Assembly: GCA_010015655.1 (NCBI GenBank)
Contig: ML976697.1
Location: 153,570 to 217,569 of the forward strand
Source of the DNA: Bimuria novae-zelandiae CBS 107.79
Taxonomy: Eukaryota; Ascomycota; Dothideomycetes; Pleosporales; Didymosphaeriaceae
Direction: 5' to 3'
DNA: 64,000 bases
The notes beneath the pieces are model-generated. The model searched no databases and was not told where the DNA came from. It saw only the letters and a program-made list of their open reading frames with translations. The position numbers and the translations under genes were made by a program. Numbering within the stretch: position 1 is the first letter of the stretch; each line of letters begins with the position of its first letter. Below, piece by piece: positions 10,468 through 20,773 of this stretch.

Positions 10468-10515
10468 GTGGGGTGGTGCACTGACTAACGTGGTGCACTG
10501 ACTGCCAAGGCACGG
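10468..10515 (-). repeat. Right terminal inverted repeat of the Fot1-like element
   Basis: Exact reverse complement of 8386-8433, carrying the same internal 14-bp direct repeat, and followed by the TA target duplication at 10516-10517. Confidence 0.95.
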
Positions 10516-10665
10516 TATAAGGGGTAATAGGTTTTTATAAATTAGTATAGTAATTAAGGTAAGAGGATTATTGCGGTATTATCTCTTTATTCTACTTGTA
10601 GCGATAGTAGAGACCGCTGCAGGCACGGCGCGGGAGGTGCCAAGTCTGCGGCTGCGTCGAGCCAT

Positions 10666-11095
10666 CGTCGCCGCGTCGCGAGCAGGTTGGCGAGGTCGAG
10701 GAAGGCGGCTGGATGCGCGAGGTATGCGTTGCAATGGTTATAATGGTTGGATCTGTAGAGGAGAAGGCTTGGAAGGAGGTTTATTTATAGGGTTGTTCTG
10801 ACCGATGCCTGCGGAGCAGAAAGTGGAGGGTCATCGTGTCTAACGTCAGTCCAGCGGCGCTGTTCGCGGCGGCGCTTGCCCTCGAGCACGGTGATGAGGG
10901 GAAGTGAGCCTGGCAAGGCGTGGGTAACCGACGCGCTGCGCGCCAACGATCCCTATCCTGGCACTGTTCGAGCGACCAGGGTCATTGTTAAAGTAGCGAG
11001 CCTTTGGGGGCCAAGCGAGGTGGAAACGCCGCCAAAAGCGGGTGCAAACCACCTCCGAAAATGGACGCTTTTCCACGACCACTTGAATGTAGGTA
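10666..11095 (-). promoter_or_regulatory. Unmutated promoter and 5' leader of the DUF3435 gene
   Basis: This block is GC-normal and free of RIP although flanked by heavily mutated DNA. Reading the minus strand, a TATA box (CTATAAATAA, 10790-10781) lies about 115 bp before the ATG at 10665. A pyrimidine-rich stretch typical of fungal transcription starts follows it. The ATG is preceded by GGCGACG. The upstream limit near 11,095 coincides with a 17-bp tandem repeat and then retrotransposon sequence. That is where the 5' end of a Starship-type element would be expected, which is an inference. Confidence 0.6.
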
Positions 11096-11145
11096 GATAT
11101 AAATAATATAGGGATATAAATAATATAGGGATATAAATAGAAAAC
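11093..11145. repeat. 17-bp tandem repeat at the boundary between the DUF3435 promoter block and Ty3 element A
   Basis: AATATAGGGATATAAAT occurs twice in full with a partial copy before it, then passes directly into reverse transcriptase sequence (LysThrAlaPhe...). The last unit can be read as part of the reverse transcriptase frame (Gly-Asp-Ile-Asn before Lys-Thr-Ala-Phe, where the family has Gly-Asp-Glu-Trp). The repeat may therefore be a local amplification of element A sequence at the junction. Confidence 0.6.
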
Positions 11146-13176
11146 TGCCTTTTACATATAATACGGTCTTTTTAAGTATATAATTATGCTAATAGGATTA
11201 ATAAACGCCCTAGTAACCTTTTAGGAACTTATAAACTAAGTTTTATATAAATACTTAGACGTATTCTGCATAGTATATCTAGATAACGTGTTAATCTATT
11301 TAAGCGGTTCCTTAGAGGAACATAAAGAGTACGTTTAAAAGGTACTTAAGAAGTTATAGGAGCATAGATTACTCATATACCTTAAAAAGTATAAGTTCCA
11401 CGTTATAGAAACGGAATACCTAGGATTCGTGATATCCTAGGAAGGTGTTAAGATAGACCTAAAGAAAATCGCGATAATAGAAGAATAGCCTTTATTAGAA
11501 TTAGTAAAAGATATTTAGTCTTTCTTTAGCTTTACTAACTTTTATTATAAATTTATTAGGAACTATTCTAAGACGACCGCTCTACTAACGGCACTTATAA
11601 AGATAAGTAAATAGTAACTACTAAAAGAAGAAGAGATAAAAGCTTTTAAAAAGCTAAAATATCTATTCTTAACTACGCTATTACTCTAAATATATAACCT
11701 AGAGTAGTAGTATTATATTTATATTAACGCATTAGACTACGCGCTAGAAGCTATACTCCTATAAAAAATATAATAATAAGAAATAGAGACTAGTATTTTA
11801 TTATTTAAAGAAGTTTTTAGGAGCAGAATTTAACTATAAGATTTATAATAAGAAACTTTTAGTAATTATTAACTACTTTAAATAATAAGAAGTGTAACTT
11901 AAAGGAGTAAGATATTAGGTAGAAGTCTTTTTAAACTACTTAAACCTTACCCGTTTTATAACCACGAAGAACCTTAATAAAAGGCAGGCTAGATAGTCTA
12001 AATAGTTAGTTAAATATAACTTTTAAATTACCTACTTAGTAAAAATAGCTAATAGAGTGGTAAAAGCCCTTGGCGGACAATCTAATCTTATAGAAAAGAA
12101 AGGTAACATTGACCACGATGCTATTCTTATAAAGGCAGAGGATAGAATGCTGTGCTATAATAAGACGCAACTTGCGCCTGTGTTAAAAGTATAATGCGTA
12201 GACCTTGCCAATTATAGACCTTTTATAGCTATCTTCTAGAACTATAAAAAGCTTATAGGCGATAATTAACTCGCGTATAACCTAAATTAGGCTTTAAAGT
12301 TATTTATGCGCGATTATAAGAACAGGGTGTAAGTAAATAACTACGTAGTACTACTATTAGTTAAGAGACTATATAGAGACAAGAAATAAGGATGCCTAAA
12401 AATAATAAAAATAACACGCTAAGTCGCGAATAAATACGCTATTTTTAGGCTATAGTAGATAGTATAAAAGGTACTAGGTAACTATTTAGCATGTTACAAA
12501 AATAAGTCTAAGAGATATAAGCCTTATAGTTATTTATAACTACTATAGGCGCCCCTAAGACTATAGCCTAGCATAACTATAGACTTTATTATAAAGCCCC
12601 TAGCGTTACTAGCACTAAGGAATAAACGCCCTTATAACGTTATTTTAATTATAGTTTATTAACTAACTAAGGTATTAAGATTTATACTAACTAGGGAAGC
12701 TATATTAGTAAAACAACTAGCCTATATAGTAAAATAAGAACCGATAGCTTAGATTAGATAACTAGATAAGTTTATTACGAATAGAGCCAAGATATTTACA
12801 TCTTTGTATTAGACTACGTTTACCGCTATATTAGGTATTAAGCATAAGCTTACAACAAACTTCTACTTAGAGATAGATAGACAAACGAAACCCATTAATT
12901 AGTTATTAGAATAGTACTTTTAGATATATGTAAATAAGCCATAGGATAATTAGGTTAAGCTACTATTAATAGCTTAACTAGTATATAATAGTGTAAGATT
13001 GGCGACTATAGCGTACTCGCTATACTACGCCAACTACGGACACGAGCTAATAACTTACTAGAATCCGTTAGATATTAAAAGCGTTATAAAGGAGGCAGCT
13101 AAAAAAGTAGAACTTATAAAGAACTTATATAAAACGATATATAAAAATATTACCTAGTAAAACGCGTAAACGGCGA
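11119..13176 (+). pseudogene. Element A pol, first part: reverse transcriptase (partial), RNase H, integrase
   Basis: The frame starts at KTAF and passes the RT palm motif YLDN at 11276-11287 (family YLDD). Then come EHKEYV, the thumb region (KIDLKKI, SFFSFTNFYYKFIRNY) and RNase H with INALDYALEA. A clean patch near 12,060-12,190 reads VKALGG, EKKGNIDHDAIL and then AEDRMLCYNKTQLAPVLKV in the RNase H to integrase linker. The integrase core runs from about 12,530 (SITIDFI...LPYNVILIIV-like) to 13,160, with EIDRQTKPIN where the family has HPQTDGQTERxN. It is then cut by element C. Most Gln and Trp codons appear as stops. Confidence 0.8.
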
Positions 13177-13349
13177 TGTAAAAAGCGCCCTGACTACGGG
13201 CGACTTAGTCTATCCACAGTACTAAGGCGATCCCTTAGAGAGGGAAGAGAAGGGCTGCGGCGAGGGAAGTAGATAGGCGGAAGGCCCGGATAGCGCTGGT
13301 CTAGAGCGGACTAGGGCCGTTAAGGGACCTCGACCTACGACTCGTGACA
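13177..13349 (-). repeat. 3' LTR of element C
   Basis: 173 bp, nearly identical to 20601-20773, beginning TGTAAAAAGCGCCC and ending CTCGTGACA on the plus strand. Preceded by the GGCGA target duplication. Confidence 0.95.
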
Positions 13350-13629
13350 AAGGCTCTTTTCTTTAAGGGTCTCGACCACGAGAATAAGCACGTAATAACT
13401 AGCCTAATTAGGTCTTGTGTATTACGTAAGCTAATAACGTAAGCTAAATCTTAGGCTTATACTAAGGCCTAAAACCCTTATTCTTACTCTCTACTCGGCG
13501 GCTTACCTTATCCCGGAGGCTCCCTAACCCGTAAGTACGACCTGGCCGATCTATAGTAGTCTAGGGTGCCTGACCCTAGATGCCCCCTATTTTAGTACCT
13601 AGCCACTCTAAATTTGGGGATCGTAAAGG

Positions 13630-14760
13630 TAGACTAACCTAGTGCAGGCCTGCCAAGTCGTCCCTATACTTATTACTTCTCTACCGCCCTCTTTAGCAAC
13701 CTTTAGACTTTATCTAGATATACCTACGCTATTTGGCACTATAAGTACCGCGAACGCTGTTTTTAAGGCCCTAGTTAATAAGGCGCGTGCGAGCGCGGTT
13801 AGTACTATTAACCTATGCTATACCTACCTTCCTATTATCTTAGACAGCCTTAAGCAGTCTAATTATAAGAAGATAAAGCTCTACTAGTTTTAAGTTAAGG
13901 AGATGCGTCGTGTCTAGTCTAGGGTAGTGTATATTAATCTTAGCCTAATAGATTTAGAGGACTACAATTTAATCTGCCGCTATAATACCTGCTACAGCGG
14001 TGGTAGGAATTATTAGCAGGTAAGTTAGCGCTTTAAGGGTTATATAGGGGTTTCAAGGCTAATTAGTAGCAGATACCCGAAGACAACTTAGAGAACGTGT
14101 TAAGTGCCCTAATTACCCTTATACTACGCTTAAGCCGAATTAATGCGTATATATGCGACGAGATTAACCTCTCTAGATTAGATAAGGCATTAGTAAAGGC
14201 CACCGCGCAGGTACTAAAGATAGAATAGAGTAATATTATTATATAAGTTTTATCTAGTGTAGTTAAGGGTTATCTAGACTAAGTCGCATAGGGCCACCGG
14301 ATCCAAATTCTGCGGAAACCTGTTAACCCCCTACTACTCGGGTTATAACACCTAGCCTCCTAAGGAGATTATTCCGGTGGTAGGCCTCTCTATTAAGGAG
14401 AAGCGAAAGAGGAAAGCTTCTACTATAGAGGGGGGTAGTCTAACCTCCCTAGTTGCTACTAGTGCTCTTACCCCTAGGCGCAAGAAGGTTGCTCCTAAGT
14501 TAGTAAGAGTTCTTAACCCTAATTCTAGGTTATTAATGCTAATTTAGGGTAGTTAGCGTTTAAGGCTAGTATCCTAGCTACGCTAGACTTCCTCGCGGAG
14601 GAAGTAAAGAAGAAGATTAAGAGTAAGGGTGGTTAAGAGACTTTTTAGCAAGCCTACGAGTCTAAGCGCCTAACTAATTAAGAGGGTTATCTAGTACGAT
14701 CTAGGGATTCCTGCCCCTATTAATAGTGTCTAGATTTTATTTACGTTCTATACCCTTAGG
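13630..14760 (+). pseudogene. Element C reverse-strand accessory ORF
   Basis: Opposite to pol and between the chromodomain end and the 3' LTR, plus-strand coding is visible over about 1.1 kb. From 13642 an open stretch of about 80 codons encodes TSLPPSLATFRLYLDIP and FKALVNKARASAVSTINL. Downstream are broken pieces such as IPVVGLSIKEKRKRKAS and a second Lys-rich stretch, SALTPRRKKVAPKLVRVL. No known domain is recognised. Its position and orientation match the accessory ORFs of elements A and B, although the protein sequence looks different. Confidence 0.5.
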
Positions 14761-15189
14761 CAGTTTTGGTTAGGTTTTAGTTAGCTATAATCGCGTTGGG
14801 TATAGTCTAAATAGGCTTGTGAGCCTCTGTTAGGCCCCGAGAGGCGTGAATGGGCCTAGATAGCTTGTTCTAGTCTTTAGTCTATTTAAGAATCCTCTGC
14901 CCTATTTATTCTAGTATTTCGCAGCCTATAAAGTGTACTCTCTAGGGTAATCTATTACTAATTACTATTAAGTGCTGTCTTCCTCCTTCTCTAGGGGGGC
15001 GACCCCGCCTCTTGGGCTCCTGTCTAGGGCGACCTTTAGTCTTCTTGTCTAAGCCCTTTAGGAACTACTTTATTGCCCTTTTAGATATCTTCTCCATAGA
15101 TAACTACTAGTTCTTATTGCTATTATATCCTTTCTACTTAACTTTATATAGCTATTCTCCGTCCTGGAGTACCCTAGATCTAATTCCTT

Positions 15190-18100
15190 TAATTAGGTAT
15201 ATATCCTCCCCTGCTTATGGTATAATAACCTTAGGCGGGCTTTACTCCTGTTATAGCAGTCCTTCTAGGGCTACCTGGTTTAGGAGAGACATATAGAACA
15301 CTAGGTAAATGTTAAAGTCCTTTAGTAGCTCTAGCTTATATGCCTGTTAACTAATCCGCTATTTTACCCTATAGGGACCCTAGGACTTATAGTTAAGTTT
15401 CTTCTTAGGCCTAGTTAACCGTATATTACGGGCGTCGAGGTATACCATGTCCCCTACTATAAAGGTTTGGGCCTTATGCTTTCTATTGTACCACGTCGCC
15501 TGGTACGCCTGTGCCCTAAGGATCGCTTGGGTTATCTGGGCCCTAGTCTAGGCTAGAACTATCGCTCTGGCCCTTACTATAGGTACCAACCCGCGTAGCT
15601 ATACTTCTCGGGGCAGGTCTATTATTAGTAGATTTAGGCCGTACACTGTAATAAATGGCGACACTCCTATAGAGCTGTAAATACTATTATTATACGAATA
15701 TTCTACTTTAGATAGAAGGTCTGCCTAATTAGACTATTCGTAGTTATAGAACACTCGAAGGTACTATTTAAGCGTTTAGTTCTATTATTCTATCTGTCTG
15801 TCTGTCTGCGGGTGGAAGGTAGTAGAGAAGAGTTACTTAGTTCCTAAATATTAAGTAAAGGTGCTTTAATAAGCTAATATAAATAGGCTGCTTCTATCCG
15901 TAACTATTAACTTTAGAGGGCTATATAGGCGCAGAACCTCTTTCCTAAAGACCTTAGCTAGCTCTACTACCTTTAGGTCCTTTCGCGTGGGGATGTAGTG
16001 TGCTATCTTAGAAAACTAGTTAATAATTACTAGGATACTATTATAACGATAGGCTTTAGATTTACTCTTAGGTAGATCTATTACTATATCTATAGTAATG
16101 TCCTCCTAGATACCCCTTAAGACTAGTAGGCTGTTAAGTTGGCCGTGCGTTGCGTATTAGACAGATTTCGCCCTAGAGCACGCTTAACAGGTCTAGACGT
16201 AGTCCTTTACATATTATTAAATACTAGGCTACTAGAACTCCCGCAGCACTAGCTCTAAAGTCTTAGTAAAGCTAAAATAGCCCGCGAGGGGGTTATCGTG
16301 GCATTATTAAAGGACGTGTACCCTCGCTAGAGGTGGCACGTATAGCCTATTCTCGTACCGTAATAGGTTGGCCGGTCTAATTATCTAGCGCTTTAGCCAT
16401 TCCGGCTTTGCCATCTCTGGCCCTTAGAGGTACTAGAGGATTTGTTCTATAGTTTCGTCCCCTTGGCTGTTTCTCTTTAATAGCTCTACTATAGGGTAAG
16501 CGCTTACTAAATCGTTTACTACTGCCTCTTTAGTTACTAACGTTTCGGGTCTAGCGACCCTTATTACTACTACTAGTCTAGGGCTTCCTGCCTACTTTAG
16601 TAGCTATAGGCTGCCTGCCACGCCTGCTTCGTTTAAAGCGTCGCCTTTTAGCTATAACTTGTGCTGTAGGGCCTTAAGGAGTCTCTACTAGGAACTGCCT
16701 ATCCTGCCTAAGCTTGTTTCCTCCTCTAACTCGTAGTTAGGTCTCTATAATAGTCTATTAGCGGGATTTATCCTTCCTAGATAGTATTTAATTTTAAAAT
16801 TAAATGTCGCGAGCTATTTAGCCCACCTTACCTACTATCTAGTTAAGACTTTTATAGACATAAACCCTTGCAGGTTAGTATAATTAGTTAAAAGCTTAAC
16901 CTTCTCGCTAACACCCTCTAGGTAGTATCGCTAATGCTTAAAAGCTTTAATAATTACTAGTAACTCGCTATTATGCGTGTTGTAGTTTCGTTCTGCCTAG
17001 TTTATCTTGCGTGAATAAAAAGTAACTAGGTACTATTATAGCTTCCTATGTTTGTCTAGTTGCGGTTGGCTTAAGATACCCAAGATTGCGAAACCTAAAG
17101 CGTTAGTTTCCACTCTTAAGGGTCTTCTAGGGTTAAAGTGGGCTAGTAAAGGCCCTCGCATAAAGCTCTCTTTTAGCTAGTAAAAGGAGGCCTTAGCCTA
17201 CTTTAGTAGGCTTATTATAACTAATTCCTTAAGTCTTTATCGCTATCCGCCCTTAGTAGCTCCCTCTAGCCTTCTTATTAGGGCGTAAAGAGGTGCCGCC
17301 ACTTAAGAGAATCCTTCTATAAACCTTTAATAGTAGTTAGCAAAGCTAAGGAAGATCCTAACTACTTAGACTAAGTTTAGTTTAGGCTAATCTTTTATAA
17401 AGGCAACGCGGTCCTTCTCTATCTCTACGCTGTTTAGGGATACTATAAAGCCTAGGTATTCCACCTTGCGTGTGTGGAATTCGTATTTAAATAGTTTAGC
17501 GTATAGCCAGCGTTTAATAAGGCGTTCTAGCACTATCTAAACGTGCTAGATGTGTTCCTCCTTTGTCTTAGAGTAGATAAGGATATCGTCGAGGTATACA
17601 ATACAGCAGATATCGAGAAGGTCTAATAGTATATTATTAATATAGCTTTAGAAGGTCGCAGGCGCGTTTGTTAAGCCAAAAGGTATTATTATATATTCGT
17701 ACTATCTATACCTTGTTTAAAAGGCTGTCTTCTATTTATCTCTTGCCCTAATTCGGACGCGGTGGTAGGCGTCCCTTAGGTCTAGTTTAGTATAAATCTA
17801 GGCATCCCCTAGTTAGTTAAGGGATTCCTGTATTAAGGGAAGTAGGTATCGGTTCTTTATTATAACTACATTTAGTCCCCTATAGTTAACGTAGAGGCGG
17901 AGGCCTCTATCCTTTTTCTTTATAAAAAGGATTAGTGCCCTAGCGCTCAATCGCGACGGTTAAATAAAGCCTTATTTAAGGTTCTTCTAGATATAGTCGC
18001 GCAGAACTGCCAACTCTAACTCTAATAGACTATAAAATAGTCTAAAAGGCACTTCCTTGCCTTCCTTAATATTAATCTTTATCTTGTGGGGGTTATGGTC

Positions 18101-18720
18101 GGCAAGGATGCTTGCGGCTTCTTTAGAGAAAGCTTCCTCCTATTGTCCCTAGTATTCTTTAGGTAGCGTCCCGGGTGGGCCTTCTAATGTGTCCTTCAGG
18201 GTGGCATATATAATAAAATAATTATTTACTATGTCTTTAGCCGTGCTGGCAAACTCTTTTGCTAATTTAGTAGAAATCTTAGCCTATTTGCGCTTCCTAT
18301 AGGCGAAGTAGATAGTCTTGTTATAGAAGTTTATAATAGGGTTCCATTCTACTAGCTAAGGCATTCCTAGGACCATGTCGAATCTACTAATATTACTAAC
18401 TATAAATAGGCAACTACCGCTCTTGGTTTTACCACGACTATCTATAATAGTGTAGGGGAGCTTCGCCTAGCCTAGAACGCCTAAGTCTTGTCCGTTTAGC
18501 GCCACGTAGCGTTTGCTATTTATTATTATCACCGTAACCCCTAACTGCTTTATTAGATTACTACTAACGAAATTCGCTTTGGCTCCGTAGTCTACTAGGG
18601 CTTTAATCTACTATTAGTTGCCCTCGTGCTGTACTTTACTATCTAGCGTAATTAGTAAGCTACCGCTCTTATTCCTAGGGGTCCTTGTAGCTATAACTAG
18701 TTATTATTAACCCTTATTAT
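15190..18720 (-). pseudogene. Element C pol: protease, RT, RNase H, integrase, chromodomain
   Basis: On the minus strand the retropepsin region is near 18,300-18,640 (ALVDYGAKANFVSS; the family has D-S/T-G-A). The RT carries GLTNAPATF and then an intact YLDD at 17596-17585. RNase H follows near 16,700-17,150 and the zinc-binding and core integrase at about 15,500-16,450. The post-core block KLNYKS...GPYRVK is near 15,360-15,420, and a chromodomain-like end (RVLQDGE, then LYKVK and KGYN) near 15,130-15,200. Together these would copy and integrate the element. Stop codons are mainly TAG/TAA at expected Gln and Trp positions. Confidence 0.85.
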
Positions 18721-19976
18721 AGTTAATCTTGCCTGTAGACTATTAGGCCTCCTAGTCTATAGCTTGTCTTTCCCCGCCTTGGCCTTGTACTTTAAACAGG
18801 ACGCCTTATAATAGCCTAGTTCGTAGTAGTAGAAGCATTGGTCCTTGTCCTTGTCCTTTATTACCTAAGCCTTCTTCTTGCTATCCTTATCGCGATAGTC
18901 GCTGTCGTGGCGTCTCTAGTATAGTTTTGTGTTATTTAACCTAGATCGCTTTCGATCGCGCCTTTTGTTAGCTAGCTTGTTAAAGAAGTTATTATTAACA
19001 TCGTGTGTGCGTTATTTCTTTAACTTATAAGGTTTTAACGCTTGCTAATATATATTTACCTTTACTTTTAAGCAAGAGAGGCTCTTCTATTCGCGTGGCT
19101 ACTATTTAAGGCGTTCTTAGATTTTCTTATCTAGTGCCATGTAGAAGTTATTAATATAGTCTTTATTATTGTTATCTAAGGCCTTCTCTAGGTCGTATTC
19201 GTCCTATTAGTCCTTAAGGTAGTTAAGGAGTTCTGTGGGGGTCTTCTTACCTTGTTTAGCTACCTTAATCCTTTAGCGAGCGGCACTCTTTTACTTCTAG
19301 GCTAATCCTAGGGAGTCTACTATAGTCTGCTATAGAAGGTCTTAGGTGACTTTCCTGTGTCGCTTCCGCTCTAGGATCTTGGCGACTATTTAGTTCTAGT
19401 AGTTATGTTTTATATCTCCTAAGTATCTTACTGCGAACCTAACCTGCGCTTTATTAGTTTTAAGAGCAGGTAAGAAGTTAATATAGTCCTTATAGGCCCT
19501 CTTCTATAAGTTTAGTTCCTTACGACCCCTGCCCTTAAATTAAGGGGGTTTTAGTAGCTTTAGTAGCTGTGCGTCTAGGGTAATAGCTACTATTTAGATC
19601 TAACGTTCTTTATCGTGGCTAGTGCGGGCCTCGCCTTATCTATCCTTCTTTCGCGGGCGTTAGATACTTTCAAAGGCCTTAAATTAGTTTTAACTAGCAT
19701 TATCTAAGCTTAAGGACGCGTCCTCTATTAAGCTATCGCTTAATAGGTTATTACTTATATCTTTAGCCTTGTCTAGGTTGCCGTGACCCTCTTTAGGTTC
19801 CAGGGAGTTGTTAGAGATGCTAGTAATTATTATCTTATTCCTAACTAGGGTCTTGCCTTTAGATTAGTGACGCTTTACTATTAGGGAGGCCTCTAGTTCC
19901 TAGATGCGTTATTAGAGCTATAGCACGCCTAGGCGTTCTTAAAAAGTAACTTCCTCTAATTATTAGTTGTTATTAC

Positions 19977-20037
19977 TGTAACCTTAAATGATATTCTACT
20001 CATGAGGAGCAGAAGGTTAGCCTTTTGCTCCGCGACA
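19977..20037 (+). repeat. Left LTR of the TRIM
   Basis: 61 bp, direct copy of 20323-20383 with one visible difference (ATG/ATA). Confidence 0.92.
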
Positions 20038-20050
20038 GTTATGAGCCCGG
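20038..20050 (+). promoter_or_regulatory. Half-tRNA-Met primer binding site of the TRIM
   Basis: GTTATGAGCCCGG abuts the LTR end. Its complement contains CTCATAAC, the anticodon loop of initiator tRNA-Met. The same site, with one base changed, abuts the left LTR of the element at 45912-47592. Confidence 0.65.
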
Positions 20051-20322
20051 AATCGCTAAGACCCTGCGCAAGCACTCAAGTGGCGGATCAGCACTTAGGT
20101 AGGGTACCACAAGCGAGCAGGTGCACACCACAGAAATAGCCAAGAGCACTACGCAAGACAGCGAGAGAGCTAAGAGCCAGATGCTATAGGGCCACAGATA
20201 CAAGAGTGAGCGAGAGAGACTAGAGCAGAATATATAGGGCATGCTGGACTACGGGCGACATGTATACCAAACCTTGAAAAGCTTACAGCTCTCCGTTCCT
20301 ATCACTGCGATCTGGGGGGGTG

Positions 20323-20383
20323 TGTAACCTTAAATAATATTCTACTCATGAGGAGCAGAAGGTTAGCCTTTTGCTCCGCGACA
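20323..20383 (+). repeat. Right LTR of the TRIM
   Basis: 61-bp partner of 19977-20037, followed by the second ATTAC copy and preceded by the G-tract. Confidence 0.92.
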
Positions 20384-20600
20384 ATTACCGCCTATAATAA
20401 TAGGGGGGTCTTCTTTTAGGTCTGTAGGTGTCGTTAGGTCTTCTATAGGCGTTATAACTATTAGAGGCTCTTATTTAAAAGGTCCTACGAATAGTAACCT
20501 GCTTTAAGGGTCTTTTGCTATCTTTAAGGTTTAGCGGGTAACTCTTCGTGTCAATTCCATCGTACAGGTAAATTAGATATAAGGGGGTAAGGAATTGTAT

Positions 20601-20773
20601 TGTAAAAAGCGCCCTAACTACAGGCGACTTAGTCTATCCATAGTACTAAGGCGATCCCTTAGAGAGGGAAGAGAAGGGCTGCGGCGAGGGAAGTAGATAG
20701 GCGAAAGGCCCGGATAGCGCTGGTCTAGAGCGGACTAGGGCCGTTGAGGGACCTCGACCTACGACTCGTGACA
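20601..20773 (-). repeat. 5' LTR of element C
   Basis: 173-bp partner of 13177-13349, followed by the second GGCGA copy. The pair differs at only a few positions. Confidence 0.95.

Larger units (their letters stand above)
8386..10515 (+). mobile_element. Fot1/pogo-type Tc1-mariner transposon, 2,130 bp, complete ends
   Basis: Perfect 48-bp terminal inverted repeats (8386-8433 and 10468-10515) begin CCGTGCCTTGGCAGTCAGTG, and TA dinucleotides flank them (8384-8385, 10516-10517), the target duplication expected of the Tc1-mariner superfamily. The length fits Fot1-like elements. It encodes a plus-strand DDE transposase, now a pseudogene. It lies inside the N-terminal part of the minus-strand DUF3435 gene, so it arrived after that gene. 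Its interior is heavily RIP-mutated except for a clean patch at about 8,935-9,118, while both inverted repeats are unmutated. Confidence 0.92.
6190..10665 (-). pseudogene. DUF3435 tyrosine recombinase (Starship captain-like), RIP-degraded and split by a Fot1-like transposon
   Basis: Coding runs on the minus strand from an ATG at 10665-10663 to about 6190, and 8386-10515 is an inserted transposon. The first ~30 codons are Arg/Ser/Thr-rich and unmutated; after about 10,570 the frame fills with TAA/TAG. The order of motifs matches the DUF3435 (PF11917, often named FluG-domain) family. An N-terminal LAIFKTYLE...IEYS block lies near 7,960-8,020. RLKKDKLAMYV and then LLHGFIRV followed by ILALLLLSAATATR, the family's pre-catalytic core, lie at about 7,590-7,760. 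ALYFKDILLIKV lies at about 7,500, and EREVLRMK before KEGKLDKPFF at about 7,190-7,240. The C-terminal KERDNSKRKLYR...KLTSYKI region lies at about 6,560-6,710. Family members are tyrosine recombinases that mobilise Starship giant elements and usually sit at the element's 5' end reading inward. Confidence 0.8.
19977..20383 (+). mobile_element. TRIM (miniature LTR retrotransposon), 407 bp
   Basis: Two 61-bp direct repeats (19977-20037 and 20323-20383, TGTAACC...CGCGACA, one difference seen) flank 285 bp of non-coding sequence, inside a perfect ATTAC target duplication (19972-19976, 20384-20388). Right after the left LTR, GTTATGAGCCCGG can pair with the anticodon stem-loop region of initiator tRNA-Met (CTCATAAC), the half-tRNA priming site typical of copia-type elements. 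Seven G residues lie just before the right LTR as a polypurine tract. It has no coding capacity and shows no RIP change. It must have moved with enzymes from another, probably Ty1/copia, element. Confidence 0.9.
18721..20560 (-). pseudogene. Element C gag, interrupted by a TRIM
   Basis: The ATG at 20560-20558 follows the 5' LTR by 40 bp and begins MELTRRVTR. The frame runs to about 20,384, is interrupted by the 407-bp TRIM (19977-20383), and resumes in frame once one ATTAC copy is removed. It contains long charged stretches and, near 18,790-18,830, a CCHC zinc knuckle reading CFYYYELGYYKASC, where the second Cys and the His have become Tyr (C-to-T changes in the codon on one strand). Gag would have formed the virus-like particle. 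Confidence 0.8.
13177..20773 (-). mobile_element. Complete Ty3 chromovirus C, 7,597 bp including a nested TRIM
   Basis: Two 173-bp LTRs (13177-13349, 20601-20773) with TG...CA ends flank it, inside a perfect GGCGA target duplication (13172-13176, 20774-20778). Reading the minus strand, the order is 5' LTR, gag, protease, RT, RNase H, integrase, chromodomain. A purine tract (AAAGAAAAGAG, about 13,353-13,363) sits next to the 3' LTR. The coding is RIP-mutated but less so than in element A, and the LTRs are almost clean. It is inserted in the integrase of element A and is therefore younger than A. Confidence 0.95.

Noticed and set aside
20038..20050. Possible tRNA gene fragment
   Set aside because: Only the anticodon-loop complement is present next to an LTR, which fits a primer binding site rather than a gene.
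20039..20242. 67-codon minus-strand frame
   Set aside because: Lies in the non-coding interior of the TRIM; no homology seen and no conservation shown.
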